Virus record (IMG/VR): IMGVR_UViG_3300031638_000020
Coordinates: 1 to 23,080 of that record
Source: a virus
Strand: one strand, 5' to 3'
DNA length: 23,080 bases
In this document: in pieces, positions 7,707 through 16,271 of the stretch
How positions within the stretch are numbered: the first letter of the stretch is position 1
How the letters are laid out: each line of letters opens with the position of its first letter
The notes under the pieces: model-generated
The model's database searches: none
What the model was told of the DNA's origin: nothing
What the model saw: only the letters and a program-made list of their open reading frames with translations
Translations under genes and position numbers: made by a program

Positions 7707-8276
7707 ATGGCTACTAAACCAACACAATTCGAGGGGCCAATTCCAGGTCAGTCTCTAACTACTGAACCCAAGAACGTACCTTGGGAGCAGCCACCTCAGT
7801 ATGCTGATCCTATGGATGCTTTAGAGATGTACATGAAACGTCTTGGTGATCCAGAGGCTCAGGATGAGTTAATTGATATGCTGGACATTGGTATTCCTAT
7901 TAGTATTGTTACATCAACAATGTTGTCTCGTGGTGTTATGGATGGTATGCATTCTGTTGATACTAAAATCCTATTGAAACCTATCCTAGCAACACAGATC
8001 CAAACGATAGCGGATGTTGTAGGTATTGAATACAAAATTACTATGGCTGACTATGGTGACATGGAAATCGTTAAAGAAGATCGTATGAAGCGTAAATTCG
8101 CTACTAAGCTAGAGCTTGCTATTGCTAAGGGTGATGCAGAAGATCCCGGCGTACAGATGCAGCAGGATGTTGTAGAGTTGATGGGTGAAGATGAAGAGAT
8201 GGAAAGCCCTGAGATTGAAGCAGTAGAAGAAACACAAGAAGATATGCCTATGGGCATCATGGCAAAGGAAGTTTAA
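7707..8276 (+). CDS. Conserved marine-phage structural protein, function unknown
   Basis: This 189-residue acidic protein begins with a proline-rich segment (PIPGQSLTTEPKNVPWEQPP) followed by YADPMDALEMYMKRLGDPEA, then a helical core with LDIGIPISIVTSTMLSRGVM and KPILATQIQTIADVVGIEY. The C-terminal 45 residues are Glu/Met-rich. The PG-x-SL...PWE-x-PP-x-YxDPxxAL pattern resembles a protein I recall from cyanophages and other marine phages, where it is annotated as a virion structural protein. TAAGG is about 10 nt before the start. It sits directly before the two giant virion genes and may be a scaffold or adaptor for them; this is inference. Confidence 0.65.
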   Translation: MATKPTQFEGPIPGQSLTTEPKNVPWEQPPQYADPMDALEMYMKRLGDPEAQDELIDMLDIGIPISIVTSTMLSRGVMDGMHSVDTKILLKPILATQIQTIADVVGIEYKITMADYGDMEIVKEDRMKRKFATKLELAIAKGDAEDPGVQMQQDVVELMGEDEEMESPEIEAVEETQEDMPMGIMAKEV

Positions 8277-8278
8277 TC

Positions 8279-11164
8279 ATGGCAATCACTGGTGCATTTG
8301 GTGCAGGACTTATAGGTGGCTTTGGTACTACCCTAGCTGGTAAGATTGAAGACCGTACAGCAAAGCAAGAGAAGTATGAAGATCTAATGATCGACTCCGC
8401 TAAAGCTAAGGCACCTAAGTATGCGGCTACAACTGCTGCTTACAACAACACTGTGACTAGAGCTAAACAGCTAAAGTCTGAGTTTGGTTTCTCTGATACA
8501 GAGATTGTAGGTATTGCAAGTAAGTACGACATCAATAAGATCTACAACGACATGTTTGAACTAAAGGCTCAGGCAAAAGCAAATGGCACTGAACTAGGCT
8601 TTGATAAGAGCCTCATCTTGGGTTCACTTAATCTGCCTGCAGACACTATGCTACCAAAAGGCATGACTATGGAGCAGGGCTTACGCCAAATCGCTTTCAA
8701 TACACAGGCTAACCTAGACAAGAGCGACAATCCTAAGTCAGAAGTATCTCGCAGGAGTGCATTTGGTAAAGCTTTGGGTGAGATGTTTGCATTCAACCCT
8801 AGGGCAACAGCCACAGATATGGTTAAAGGTATGGAGATTGCTGGCTTTAGCGGTGAAGAGATTATGGCTTGGAGTCCAGAAGCTGGCCCCGGAGATGTTT
8901 TCCCTGAGATATCTGCTGGACCACTTTCACTACCTGACCAAGACTACAAAGCTACAGATCTTAAGACAGTAACAAATAACACTCGTGTATCCTTTGCTAG
9001 ACAGTTTGATCTTATTGATGAGGCTGGTAATCCACTGACGCTTAGCAAGCCTATGGCTACTGCATTTGGTGAAACTAACTCTGCAGCAGCATCGGCAACG
9101 GCTGGCCTTCTAATTGATGATGCTGCAGCTGCAATGGCACGTATTGACAGGAACTTGGCCTTCAAGGGTTATGCTAGTGGCTTTGGCAATATAGGCCTAC
9201 GTGAAGACACCCGTGGACGATTGCGCCGTATGATTGACACCCCAGCTGAACTAAAGCAGTTCGTTGAAGCTGAGAAGAGTGGTGCTATAACTAAACTGCT
9301 TTTGCAGGACAGTGGAACATTTACTGATACACAACTTGAAGCTGTACTGTCAGGTAAAGATCCTAATGCAATAACTACAGATACTGTAAGTGATGCAACT
9401 AGTGATGCAACATCTCTTGTATTAGACAGTGAAGCAGCTGCTATAGCAGAAGCTATTACACCCGAAACTGGGGGTGACACTGGCACAGGTACAGGCTCTA
9501 TTAAACCTGCTGCTGGTTCATCTAACTTTCCTGGTGGACGCTCTCTACTTGATACTATCGTAGCTAATGGGTCTGAGACACCCGCTGTTGGAGAGCCACC
9601 AGAGTCCGTTGATGCTGTTACTGCAACAGTACCTGATCGTAGTTCTATGGAGGCTAGATTTCAGAAATGGGTTGCACCTCTGATGACTCCAGCAGTTGAT
9701 CAAGGTCTAGTATCAGAAGTTGGCATGGATAGAATACCAAAGGATGACAGCTGGAAGAATAGTTCCTTCCTATTACCGGAGGACGCTGAAAAACTCTCAA
9801 AGTCTGTTATTGCTGGTGAAGTTACTGGTGACTTTCTACAAGAGGTATGGGATAGGGGCAACACAGACTTTGGTGTAGCCATTGATATTGGTAATGCAGG
9901 TCTTTCCTATGGCCTTGCCTCCGTTATAGACTTTGGTAGAGGTGTACTTGGAGCAGACTCTGATTCTACCTCAGGGGATTGGTCCAACAGCCTTAAAGAT
10001 GCGGGTGCCTTCTACTCACAGAGAGCCTCTGACATTGCTACTATGGGGTGGAAAGATTATGTAGAAGCTCAAACTGAAGTAGAAGTACCTGAAGCTGTTT
10101 TAGCAGAAGTCAAAGGCGGGTTTGATACAGAAGTATTTACAGCTAGTGGCGTTAATACAAAAGATGGTAAACTCTCATATGAAGCGTTTGCTGGTTTTGT
10201 ACCAGACTTTCCCGGTGATGTACCACCTTCCTTAAGGACTCAACAAACGGGCACTTCACTACCAAGTAAAGTAATGTCTACTGTAGAATCACTGATGGCA
10301 CCTACACGGGGTCTTATGGAAATGGAGATGCCTTCCTCAGAAGAACTTCAGGCTGCTATAACAGAGCGTACAGGACAGATACCAAAGGACTATAAGAGAC
10401 AGATAGTAACGTCTATCAATTCCTTTAATGAAACACTTAAAGATTTTGAGGACTCTGTAAACGTTTTTGTACCTAATGCCATTGATGCTGTATCTTCTGC
10501 AACTCTGTCGGGTGTTGATAACATAAATGACAGGCTTAAAGCCCTTGAGACATTAGTAAATGAAACTATGGATGCTGAAGTTGATAAACGTGTACCTGCC
10601 TTTAAGGAGTTGCAGCGCCAGTTTGGTGAGCTAACCTTATTCCCAAGTAAGAAGGAAGGTACAATAGATACAGGGCCAAACACAATAACTGATACTCAGT
10701 TTGACACTGATGCAGCTGTTCTTGAGTTCTTTTCCCCTGAGAGGAATGCAGTACGAAAGCGTATAATACAAGACCTGTTAGGTATAGAGACAGAAGATAC
10801 AACACCTCTACCGGAGCCTGAAGTATCGCCTAGTATCATGTCTAAACCTGTTGACACTAGCAAGAGAACTGGTACAGTATCAAAGCCTACTACAAGTATG
10901 ACACAAGATCCTGCTATTGAGGTAGAAGCTCTTGTAGCAGAGGTAGAGGATAAGTTCTGGATTAAGCCTAAAGATGCTGTAACAAATACATATGAGTCAG
11001 TATTCTTGAAGGCCTTAGTGCAGAATAGGAAGAAGCCTCTCTCATTCAAGACAGAGAAAGCTGCAGAAGCTTGGGTTAAGAAGAACTTCCCAGATAACAA
11101 ACTGAAGTCTAGTGAAGCTCGTAACCTTATTGTAACACTTGCTGCACGTTTCCCTTCTAAGTAA
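8279..11164 (+). CDS. Large putative internal virion (ejection) protein, 961 aa
   Basis: This 961-residue protein has no enzymatic motif that I recognise. It opens with a Gly-rich hydrophobic segment (residues 2-21), then helical regions. A low-complexity Thr/Ser/Asp stretch lies near residues 360-375 (TDTVSDATSDATS) and a Gly/Thr-rich linker (GGDTGTGTGS) near 400. A long helical region runs at about 710-820, and a Lys-rich end contains KAAEAWVKKNFPDNK. Podoviruses such as T7 store several large proteins inside the capsid that exit to form the DNA-ejection channel. Size, order and pairing with the next gene fit that role. AAGGAAG lies 7 nt upstream; the gene starts 2 nt after the previous stop. 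Confidence 0.65.
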   Translation: MAITGAFGAGLIGGFGTTLAGKIEDRTAKQEKYEDLMIDSAKAKAPKYAATTAAYNNTVTRAKQLKSEFGFSDTEIVGIASKYDINKIYNDMFELKAQAKANGTELGFDKSLILGSLNLPADTMLPKGMTMEQGLRQIAFNTQANLDKSDNPKSEVSRRSAFGKALGEMFAFNPRATATDMVKGMEIAGFSGEEIMAWSPEAGPGDVFPEISAGPLSLPDQDYKATDLKTVTNNTRVSFARQFDLIDEAGNPLTLSKPMATAFGETNSAAASATAGLLIDDAAAAMARIDRNLAFKGYASGFGNIGLREDTRGRLRRMIDTPAELKQFVEAEKSGAITKLLLQDSGTFTDTQLEAVLSGKDPNAITTDTVSDATSDATSLVLDSEAAAIAEAITPETGGDTGTGTGSIKPAAGSSNFPGGRSLLDTIVANGSETPAVGEPPESVDAVTATVPDRSSMEARFQKWVAPLMTPAVDQGLVSEVGMDRIPKDDSWKNSSFLLPEDAEKLSKSVIAGEVTGDFLQEVWDRGNTDFGVAIDIGNAGLSYGLASVIDFGRGVLGADSDSTSGDWSNSLKDAGAFYSQRASDIATMGWKDYVEAQTEVEVPEAVLAEVKGGFDTEVFTASGVNTKDGKLSYEAFAGFVPDFPGDVPPSLRTQQTGTSLPSKVMSTVESLMAPTRGLMEMEMPSSEELQAAITERTGQIPKDYKRQIVTSINSFNETLKDFEDSVNVFVPNAIDAVSSATLSGVDNINDRLKALETLVNETMDAEVDKRVPAFKELQRQFGELTLFPSKKEGTIDTGPNTITDTQFDTDAAVLEFFSPERNAVRKRIIQDLLGIETEDTTPLPEPEVSPSIMSKPVDTSKRTGTVSKPTTSMTQDPAIEVEALVAEVEDKFWIKPKDAVTNTYESVFLKALVQNRKKPLSFKTEKAAEAWVKKNFPDNKLKSSEARNLIVTLAARFPSK

Positions 11165-11181
11165 AGCCAATCGGAGCTACA

Positions 11182-14100
11182 ATGGACTATTATACCCCAG
11201 AGAAGATGCAGGGTAAGAAGGTTTCGGATCTAAAGATGGACCGTAACTTCCTTTCAGATGCTGTAACATTCCTTAAGAGTAACCGGAAGGGCATGACTGA
11301 CGAAGAGCTAAGCAAGTATACACCAGATGATGTTGTGGATGAGGTTCTAGAACACTTCCGTATGGGTACAATGAATGAAGTCACTATGGCTAAGGACTTG
11401 TACTTTGTGAATGATGAGCAAGCCCCTGAGACTGACCGTCAGGCCTATGGGCGATTACTGTTTAGTTTTGACAACGCAGAGGGTGAAGGCCTTTTAGATC
11501 GTGGTGGTGAAAAGATATACGACTATGCTAAAGGTATTGCCACTGCCCCATCCACCTATCTCTCTGTAGCTGCTGGCGCATTTACTGGTGGCGCTGGTGG
11601 TGCAGCTGTACAGGCTACAAAGCTTGGCGCTCATCAGGCTGTACGTAAGGTTGCTAACAAGCTGATTGGACGATCTGTTATGGTTGGTGCTCTTGAGGGT
11701 ACTATGGCGGCTGGATCTCAGCTAGGCCTAGAGCGTATCAAGCAGTCAGCAGGTAAAGAGATTGGTGAAGACTATGATGTTAATATGGGTAATGTTGCCC
11801 TTGCTGGAGGTATTGGTACAGTTATTGGTGGGGCTGCTTATGCTATCCCTGCTATGCGCCGTAATAAAGCGGCCCACCGCCTAGTTGATACTCTTGATAA
11901 GGGAAGACAGGCTAACGTAGCAGCACTACAAACAGCTAATGCTAACACTGAGACTACTATCAAGAAGGCTCTATCTACAGCAGAGGGCAAGAAGAGGATG
12001 ACATTCACTACGAATAGGCTCCTTAAAGCTATTGACCCTGCGCTTGTTAAAGAGGGCATGGCAGCTAAGTACGACATCCTTAGTGACACGCTCCCTGATG
12101 GACTTATAGGTGGTCTTGAGCGCTCTACTCTTAGGCGCATTACTGCTGCCTCATTTGAACTGTCTAAGCAGCTTAACGTAAAGCCTGAGTCAGGTCAGCG
12201 TATTACTGAGTTGCTTGCTAAGACTATTGATGAGAATGGTAGCAGCGATATCTTTACTACGATTGCATCTGACTTTGGTTTAAGTAACCGTCAACTCTCT
12301 GCAGTGTATGCAGCAGAAGTATCAGAGGCTGCTAAGATCCTGGCTGATCAGTCTAAGCTGGTTCGCAAGGGTGGCGCTAAGCTTGTTGGTGCTATAGATG
12401 CTAAGACTTTCTCTGATGATATCCAACGTTTGTATAATGCAGGTATGTCTACAGTAGATGCGGATGAAGCGAAGAAAGCTTTGGATGCTGGAGCAGCGGC
12501 TGGACACGGTATTGCAGGTAGGGCTTGGCGTGGCTTTAAGGAAGTTGAATCAGCAAGACGTGCCTTTATGACTTCTCAGGTTGCTACAACCATGCGAAAC
12601 AATATATTTGGTGTAGCCATGACAGGCATTGATATGCTTGACCAAGTTAATACTGGTATATACCGCCTTCTTACAGGGCGTGGTAAAGAGGCTATGTCTA
12701 CATTCAAAGGTACAGTGGATACGTTTAACTATCTTACTAAAGATAATGCTGTAGCTGAAGCTATGATGAAGATTCTACGACAGGATGCACCAGAGACACT
12801 CTCACGTGTATTCCAGGATGCTGCAATGGCAGAGAGTTCACTTGTATCAAACTCTGTATTAGCTAGGATGGGTAAAGGGTTCAACGTACTAAACACAATG
12901 TCAGACCACACGTTCAAGAAGGCAGTTATTGCTGGTAATCTGGATCGACAGTTTAAAGCTAGAGGCAGCAGTCTCCTAAAGGAGATGGAAGCAGGGCGTT
13001 TAGGCAACATATCAAATGAGATGCTTACAGAGGCTCTTGATGAGAGTTTATCATTTACCTTCCAGCGTAAGTTTGGCAGTAAGGGTTCATCTGCAGAGAG
13101 CCAAATAACTAAAAAGATTGTAGATGGTATCAACAAGAGTGGTCTAACTTTGCTTATACCTTTTCCACGGTACATGGCTTCACAGGCTAAGTTTATTAGT
13201 GACTACACAGGCCTAACTCTTATACGCCGTTTAGGTACAGGACGTAAGATTGCTGATGAAGAGTTTGGCAAGGCAGCAAGTGGTGCTGCTATGTTTGGTG
13301 CTTTGTATGCTGTACAAAAAGGCAACATTGAGAATGACCTAGAGTGGTTCAATGGTCAAACAGATGATGGTCAGACTTATGATGCACAGGCTGCGTTAGG
13401 ACCAGCTGCTATGCATGCCTACCTAGCAAACCTAGTGGCTCGTATCCAAGGTGGACATGAAGTTAAGGATACTGCAGCCATTAAGAAGGATATTGTAAAG
13501 ATCACCGTAGGTACAGAGTTCCGCCCAAGTGGTACAGCTGTAGATAAAGCTATACGCTGGGCAGAGACAGGTGATAATAAGGCATTCTATGATTGGGTGG
13601 GGGATACGTTTAGTGCCTTCACTTATCCTGCAGCAGTAGTGAAGGACTTCTATGGGCAGCTTGACCCAAGGGCCTCTTACTTTCCAGAGACACGGGACGC
13701 TACAGTGAGCTTGTTGGAAGCATCAGGGCCAATGGAAATGGCAATGTCTACTTATCAGCGTATAACACGCCAGCTGCCTGACTTTAATAGTGCCACTATG
13801 GCTAATACTCTTGATGAAATGACAGGGATTAAAATGGACCCTAAGAAGATGGAGGGCTTTCTAGAGTTCTTTAAGTCTTCTACACGGGCTACCTTCCAGA
13901 CTGACTACCTAGAAAATACAGATGAAGGCTATGACGCTATTCGTATGGACATCTTTGGTGAGGGGCCTCTACGTGCTACAAACCCCTTTCTCAAACAGAT
14001 CTTGGGTATCTCAGGTAAGCCACGCTCTAATGTGTTGCAACGGGAAATGGTAAAGCTTCAGTTAGATCCATTCCTAATCTACAACCCTTACCGTGAAAAG

Positions 14101-14568
14101 AACCCTGCAGTCTCTATCTTAGCAGAACAATCTATGCAGGGTCACTTGTTAGATGAGATGAAGAAACTCATTAGTTCTACTCTGTATCAATCCTCTACTG
14201 TAGAAGAACAGAAGCTACTTCTTTCAGGAGGCAATGGCTACACTGAGAAGTGGGAAAATGTTAAGGGTATAAAAGACTATGTAAGCATGGCACGTAAGAA
14301 TGCACGTGAGAACTTAGCTCTTGCTGCATCAGATCCTAAGTATCAAGGTGACTACATAAACTGGACTAGAGGTCGCTTACAGGCTCTTGGTCCTGCAGAT
14401 CGTAAAACTCTGGCACCTATGTTTCAGCGGTATGCTGTAGGTACAGACTACGAGGGTATGACAATAGAAGAAAGCATTGCTGATATAAAAGCAGACAAGG
14501 ATATGAATGAGCGTGAGAAAGACATTAAGATAACCACGCTAATCAATTACTACTTAGCAATGGAGTAA
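11182..14568 (+). CDS. Very large putative internal virion (ejection) protein, 1128 aa
   Basis: This is the longest gene here, at 1128 residues, and the last of the late block before the terminator. Residues 1-115 are soluble and charged. Residues about 122-150, 163-182 and 203-225 are three Gly/Ala-rich, zipper-like hydrophobic segments (SVAAGAFTGGAGGAAVQA; GNVALAGGIGTVIGGAAYA) able to pack or insert in a membrane. The rest is mostly helical, including a segment with LTLLIPFPRYMASQAKF near residue 654 and an acidic/basic end with MNEREKDIKITTLINYY. T7 gp16-like ejection proteins are similarly long, and their regions insert into the cell envelope. I see no lytic transglycosylase or peptidase motif. 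CGGAG 6 nt upstream supports the start. Confidence 0.65.
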   Translation: MDYYTPEKMQGKKVSDLKMDRNFLSDAVTFLKSNRKGMTDEELSKYTPDDVVDEVLEHFRMGTMNEVTMAKDLYFVNDEQAPETDRQAYGRLLFSFDNAEGEGLLDRGGEKIYDYAKGIATAPSTYLSVAAGAFTGGAGGAAVQATKLGAHQAVRKVANKLIGRSVMVGALEGTMAAGSQLGLERIKQSAGKEIGEDYDVNMGNVALAGGIGTVIGGAAYAIPAMRRNKAAHRLVDTLDKGRQANVAALQTANANTETTIKKALSTAEGKKRMTFTTNRLLKAIDPALVKEGMAAKYDILSDTLPDGLIGGLERSTLRRITAASFELSKQLNVKPESGQRITELLAKTIDENGSSDIFTTIASDFGLSNRQLSAVYAAEVSEAAKILADQSKLVRKGGAKLVGAIDAKTFSDDIQRLYNAGMSTVDADEAKKALDAGAAAGHGIAGRAWRGFKEVESARRAFMTSQVATTMRNNIFGVAMTGIDMLDQVNTGIYRLLTGRGKEAMSTFKGTVDTFNYLTKDNAVAEAMMKILRQDAPETLSRVFQDAAMAESSLVSNSVLARMGKGFNVLNTMSDHTFKKAVIAGNLDRQFKARGSSLLKEMEAGRLGNISNEMLTEALDESLSFTFQRKFGSKGSSAESQITKKIVDGINKSGLTLLIPFPRYMASQAKFISDYTGLTLIRRLGTGRKIADEEFGKAASGAAMFGALYAVQKGNIENDLEWFNGQTDDGQTYDAQAALGPAAMHAYLANLVARIQGGHEVKDTAAIKKDIVKITVGTEFRPSGTAVDKAIRWAETGDNKAFYDWVGDTFSAFTYPAAVVKDFYGQLDPRASYFPETRDATVSLLEASGPMEMAMSTYQRITRQLPDFNSATMANTLDEMTGIKMDPKKMEGFLEFFKSSTRATFQTDYLENTDEGYDAIRMDIFGEGPLRATNPFLKQILGISGKPRSNVLQREMVKLQLDPFLIYNPYREKNPAVSILAEQSMQGHLLDEMKKLISSTLYQSSTVEEQKLLLSGGNGYTEKWENVKGIKDYVSMARKNARENLALAASDPKYQGDYINWTRGRLQALGPADRKTLAPMFQRYAVGTDYEGMTIEESIADIKADKDMNEREKDIKITTLINYYLAME

Positions 14569-14574
14569 AGCAAG

Positions 14575-14601
14575 AGGGGCCACACTAAGCGGCCCCTTTT
14601 T
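14575..14601 (+). terminator. Intrinsic terminator at end of late operon, possibly bidirectional
   Basis: AGGGGCC at 14575-14581 pairs perfectly with GGCCCCT at 14591-14597 across a 9-nt loop and is followed by a T run to 14601. It lies 6 nt after the stop of the 1128-aa gene. Read on the - strand, the same stem is followed by CTTGCTTT, a weaker T-rich tail. It sits between convergent operons, so it may also stop the early transcript. Confidence 0.85.
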
Positions 14602-14602
14602 G

Positions 14603-14806
14603 TTATCGTATACCATGTGTCTTGGCACAATGTTTAGACCAAAGCACGAAGGCAGTTAAATGCTCTAGTGCTTTTTCTTTTTCTTCGCTAGGCCAGAGTT
14701 GCTTGTTAATAAAGTATTCAATCTCTTCTGTATTCCTAGCTAACTCTTCGTAGAACTTAATGCGTGTGCCTTCTACGTGCGCCTTAGCTTCCTGTTCTAA
14801 CTTCAT
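14603..14806 (-). CDS. Small protein, candidate Acb2/Tad1-type anti-CBASS sponge
   Basis: This 67-residue, helix-only protein is the last gene of the - strand operon. It shows two helices separated by a turn: KFYEELARNTEEIEYFINK, then PSEEKEKALEHLTAF followed by VLWSKHCAKTHG. The second part matches my memory of the Acb2/Tad1 hairpin family, whose C-terminus typically reads P-S-x-E-(R/K)-x-x-A-x-x-x-L-x-x-x-x-x-W-x-x-x-x-I-A. Known Acb2 proteins bind cyclic oligonucleotide messengers and so block CBASS and related defences. The N-terminal helix is shorter than usual for the family, and the binding residues cannot be confirmed by eye. The start overlaps the HNH stop (TAATG), with AGAGAGAAG upstream. 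If not Acb2, it is an unknown helical hairpin. Confidence 0.6.
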   Translation of the reverse strand: MKLEQEAKAHVEGTRIKFYEELARNTEEIEYFINKQLWPSEEKEKALEHLTAFVLWSKHCAKTHGIR

Positions 14807-15555
14807 TAGATACTTCTCTCTGACTCAAATGTGTATAGACTCTTTATGATAGTACTCTTTGTATCTTCACAGACAGAGGCATTCTTACTAAGGTTCTCCG
14901 CTGCAGGTATGACCTGTAAGTTACCACTCCAGTGAGGCCCACCATCTGCTAGAGGCCACATATGATCTACATGGTGTTGCAATCCTGTGGCTTTACTTAG
15001 TATGTTACTCAGCTTGTATATCCCTACTAAGCGTTTCTTCTCGCGAATGCATTCACGTAGGTGTACAGGTATCTGTTTTAGCTTTAAGGCTCTTCGTTTT
15101 GCGTTTGAAGCGTATTCAGAAGCCTTGTTGTTTCTATAATAAGCCCTTCTGTATAAGTTCCAAGCCTCTCTGTTAGCTTCTCTATAAGCTTTTTTTCTAT
15201 CCTTGTATCGATCTTTGAAGACACTTTTGTTAACTTCGTAATATGCTTTTTTCTTTATAAGTATCTCAACCTTGTTATCTTCATACCAATCTTTTTGTCT
15301 TACTCTCACCCAATCCTTGTTAGCTTCTCGCCAAGCTTTCTGACCAGCAGCTACTACATCTTTATTAACTTCTCTATAAGCTTTTCCTACTGTAGCTATC
15401 TTTTCTTTGTTAGCTTCTCGCCAAGCTTTATTTACTGCAGCTATCTTTTCTTTGTTAGCTTCTTTATAAGCCCTGCTCTTAGCATTTCTTTTTTCTTTGT
15501 TGCGTTCATGGTAAGCTTTATCTACTGCAGCCTTTTGTTCCTTGCTCTGAGCCAT
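14806..15555 (-). CDS. HNH endonuclease with 15-residue tandem-repeat arm
   Basis: This 249-residue protein is probably a free-standing homing-type nuclease. Residues 13-151 consist of nine Lys/Ala/Tyr/Glu-rich units with the pattern K-A-(Y/W)-R-E-A-N-K-E-K-I-A-A, almost all exactly 15 long, probably a highly charged helical DNA-tracking arm. Residues about 194-225 form the HNH core: HHVDHMWPLADGGPH, then NLQVIPAAENLSKNA, with the D-H, the GG-x-H and the N-L...N all present. I chose the ATG at 15555 over an upstream in-frame ATG at 15588, because it has a near-consensus Shine-Dalgarno (AAGGAGGGG) 5 nt away and overlaps the PhoH stop in a TGATG. Confidence 0.85.
   Translation of the reverse strand: MAQSKEQKAAVDKAYHERNKEKRNAKSRAYKEANKEKIAAVNKAWREANKEKIATVGKAYREVNKDVVAAGQKAWREANKDWVRVRQKDWYEDNKVEILIKKKAYYEVNKSVFKDRYKDRKKAYREANREAWNLYRRAYYRNNKASEYASNAKRRALKLKQIPVHLRECIREKKRLVGIYKLSNILSKATGLQHHVDHMWPLADGGPHWSGNLQVIPAAENLSKNASVCEDTKSTIIKSLYTFESERSI
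15103..15519 (-). repeat. Nine 15-residue (45-nt) tandem repeats in HNH gene
   Basis: Units read from right to left begin KAYHERNK, RAYKEANK, KAWREANK, KAYREVNK, KAWREANK, KDWYEDNK, KAYYEVNK, KAYREANR and RAYYRNNK. All are 15 residues except the seventh, which is 19. On the + strand the matching DNA shows recurring words such as GTTAGCTTCTCGCCAAGCTTT at two places. Units toward the start codon are more alike than those near the HNH core, suggesting expansion from the 5' end. Confidence 0.85.
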
Positions 15556-16271
15556 CACAACCCCTCCTTCATAAACACCTTGACCCACTCTGCACAGATA
15601 CCACTACGCACAATGTCATCAATACCAAACTCAACTACTGGTGCATCTAACATGTACTTCTTAGAGAGATGTATGACCTTAGCTAGACCAGACGTACCCT
15701 TAAGATCTGACTGTTGGATATCACCGTTGAGTACAATAGTACTGCCTTCGCCTACCCTAGTCAACAGCATCTTGATCTCACTGATCTCAATGTTCTGTGC
15801 TTCATCTACGATAATGAATGCATCATCAAAGCTACGCCCACGCATGAGCGCCAGTGTTGCTACTTCAATGTTACCTGCCTTCAGTCCTGTATCAACAGCA
15901 CCACGCCCTAGATGTTTAACCAGTACGTCTAACACAGGTAGTGCCCAAGGCTGAGCCTTCTCTTCAAGCGTTCCCGGCAGGAACCCAATGTCTTTACCTA
16001 CAGCTACGTGAGGGCGTGTGATAACAATCTTGTCAATCTCTTTTAGTGTATACAAGTCTGCAGCACATGTAGCTGTAACGTAGGTCTTACCAGTACCAGC
16101 AGGACCAAGTATCAACACCTGCTTGCTACTAGCAATGGCATCAATTAGCTTACCTTGGTTAACTGTCTTTGGTACTATACCTGATACAGGCTTAGAAGAG
16201 GCTCCCTTGTAGGTTGTCTTCCTTCTTGTGCGTGTCTGCTTTTTTGGTGGCTCTAATGTGTCGGTGTTCAT
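15555..16271 (-). CDS. phoH: PhoH-like P-loop ATPase
   Basis: This 238-residue protein has the full PhoH ATPase core: Walker A GPAGTGKT at residues 56-63, an ITRP motif at 84-87, Walker B IIVDEAQN at 153-160, and LNGD with a following Gln pair at 181-187. PhoH-family ATPases/putative RNA helicases are common auxiliary genes of marine phages; their exact role is unsettled, with suggested links to phosphate stress or RNA metabolism. Residues 1-40 are Lys/Arg/Thr-rich and poorly conserved. The ATG at 16271 is the only Met before Walker A, with GGA 8 nt upstream, but this makes the gene overlap the upstream GIY-YIG gene by 80 nt. A later GTG start remains possible. The stop overlaps the HNH start. 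Confidence 0.9.
   Translation of the reverse strand: MNTDTLEPPKKQTRTRRKTTYKGASSKPVSGIVPKTVNQGKLIDAIASSKQVLILGPAGTGKTYVTATCAADLYTLKEIDKIVITRPHVAVGKDIGFLPGTLEEKAQPWALPVLDVLVKHLGRGAVDTGLKAGNIEVATLALMRGRSFDDAFIIVDEAQNIEISEIKMLLTRVGEGSTIVLNGDIQQSDLKGTSGLAKVIHLSKKYMLDAPVVEFGIDDIVRSGICAEWVKVFMKEGL
15561..15569 (-). promoter_or_regulatory. Strong Shine-Dalgarno for the HNH gene
   Basis: On the - strand, AAGGAGGGG is followed by 5 nt and then ATG at 15555-15553. It lies within the last codons of PhoH and decides the HNH start against the ATG at 15588. Confidence 0.75.

Noticed and set aside
15103-15519. CRISPR array
   Set aside because: The regular 45-nt units are in-frame protein repeats without unique spacers between identical repeats.
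15295-15954. 219-codon + strand open frame
   Set aside because: It is antisense to the repeat-bearing HNH gene and to PhoH. Its repetitive Ser/Phe/Tyr product is the mirror of the 45-nt repeat, not a gene.
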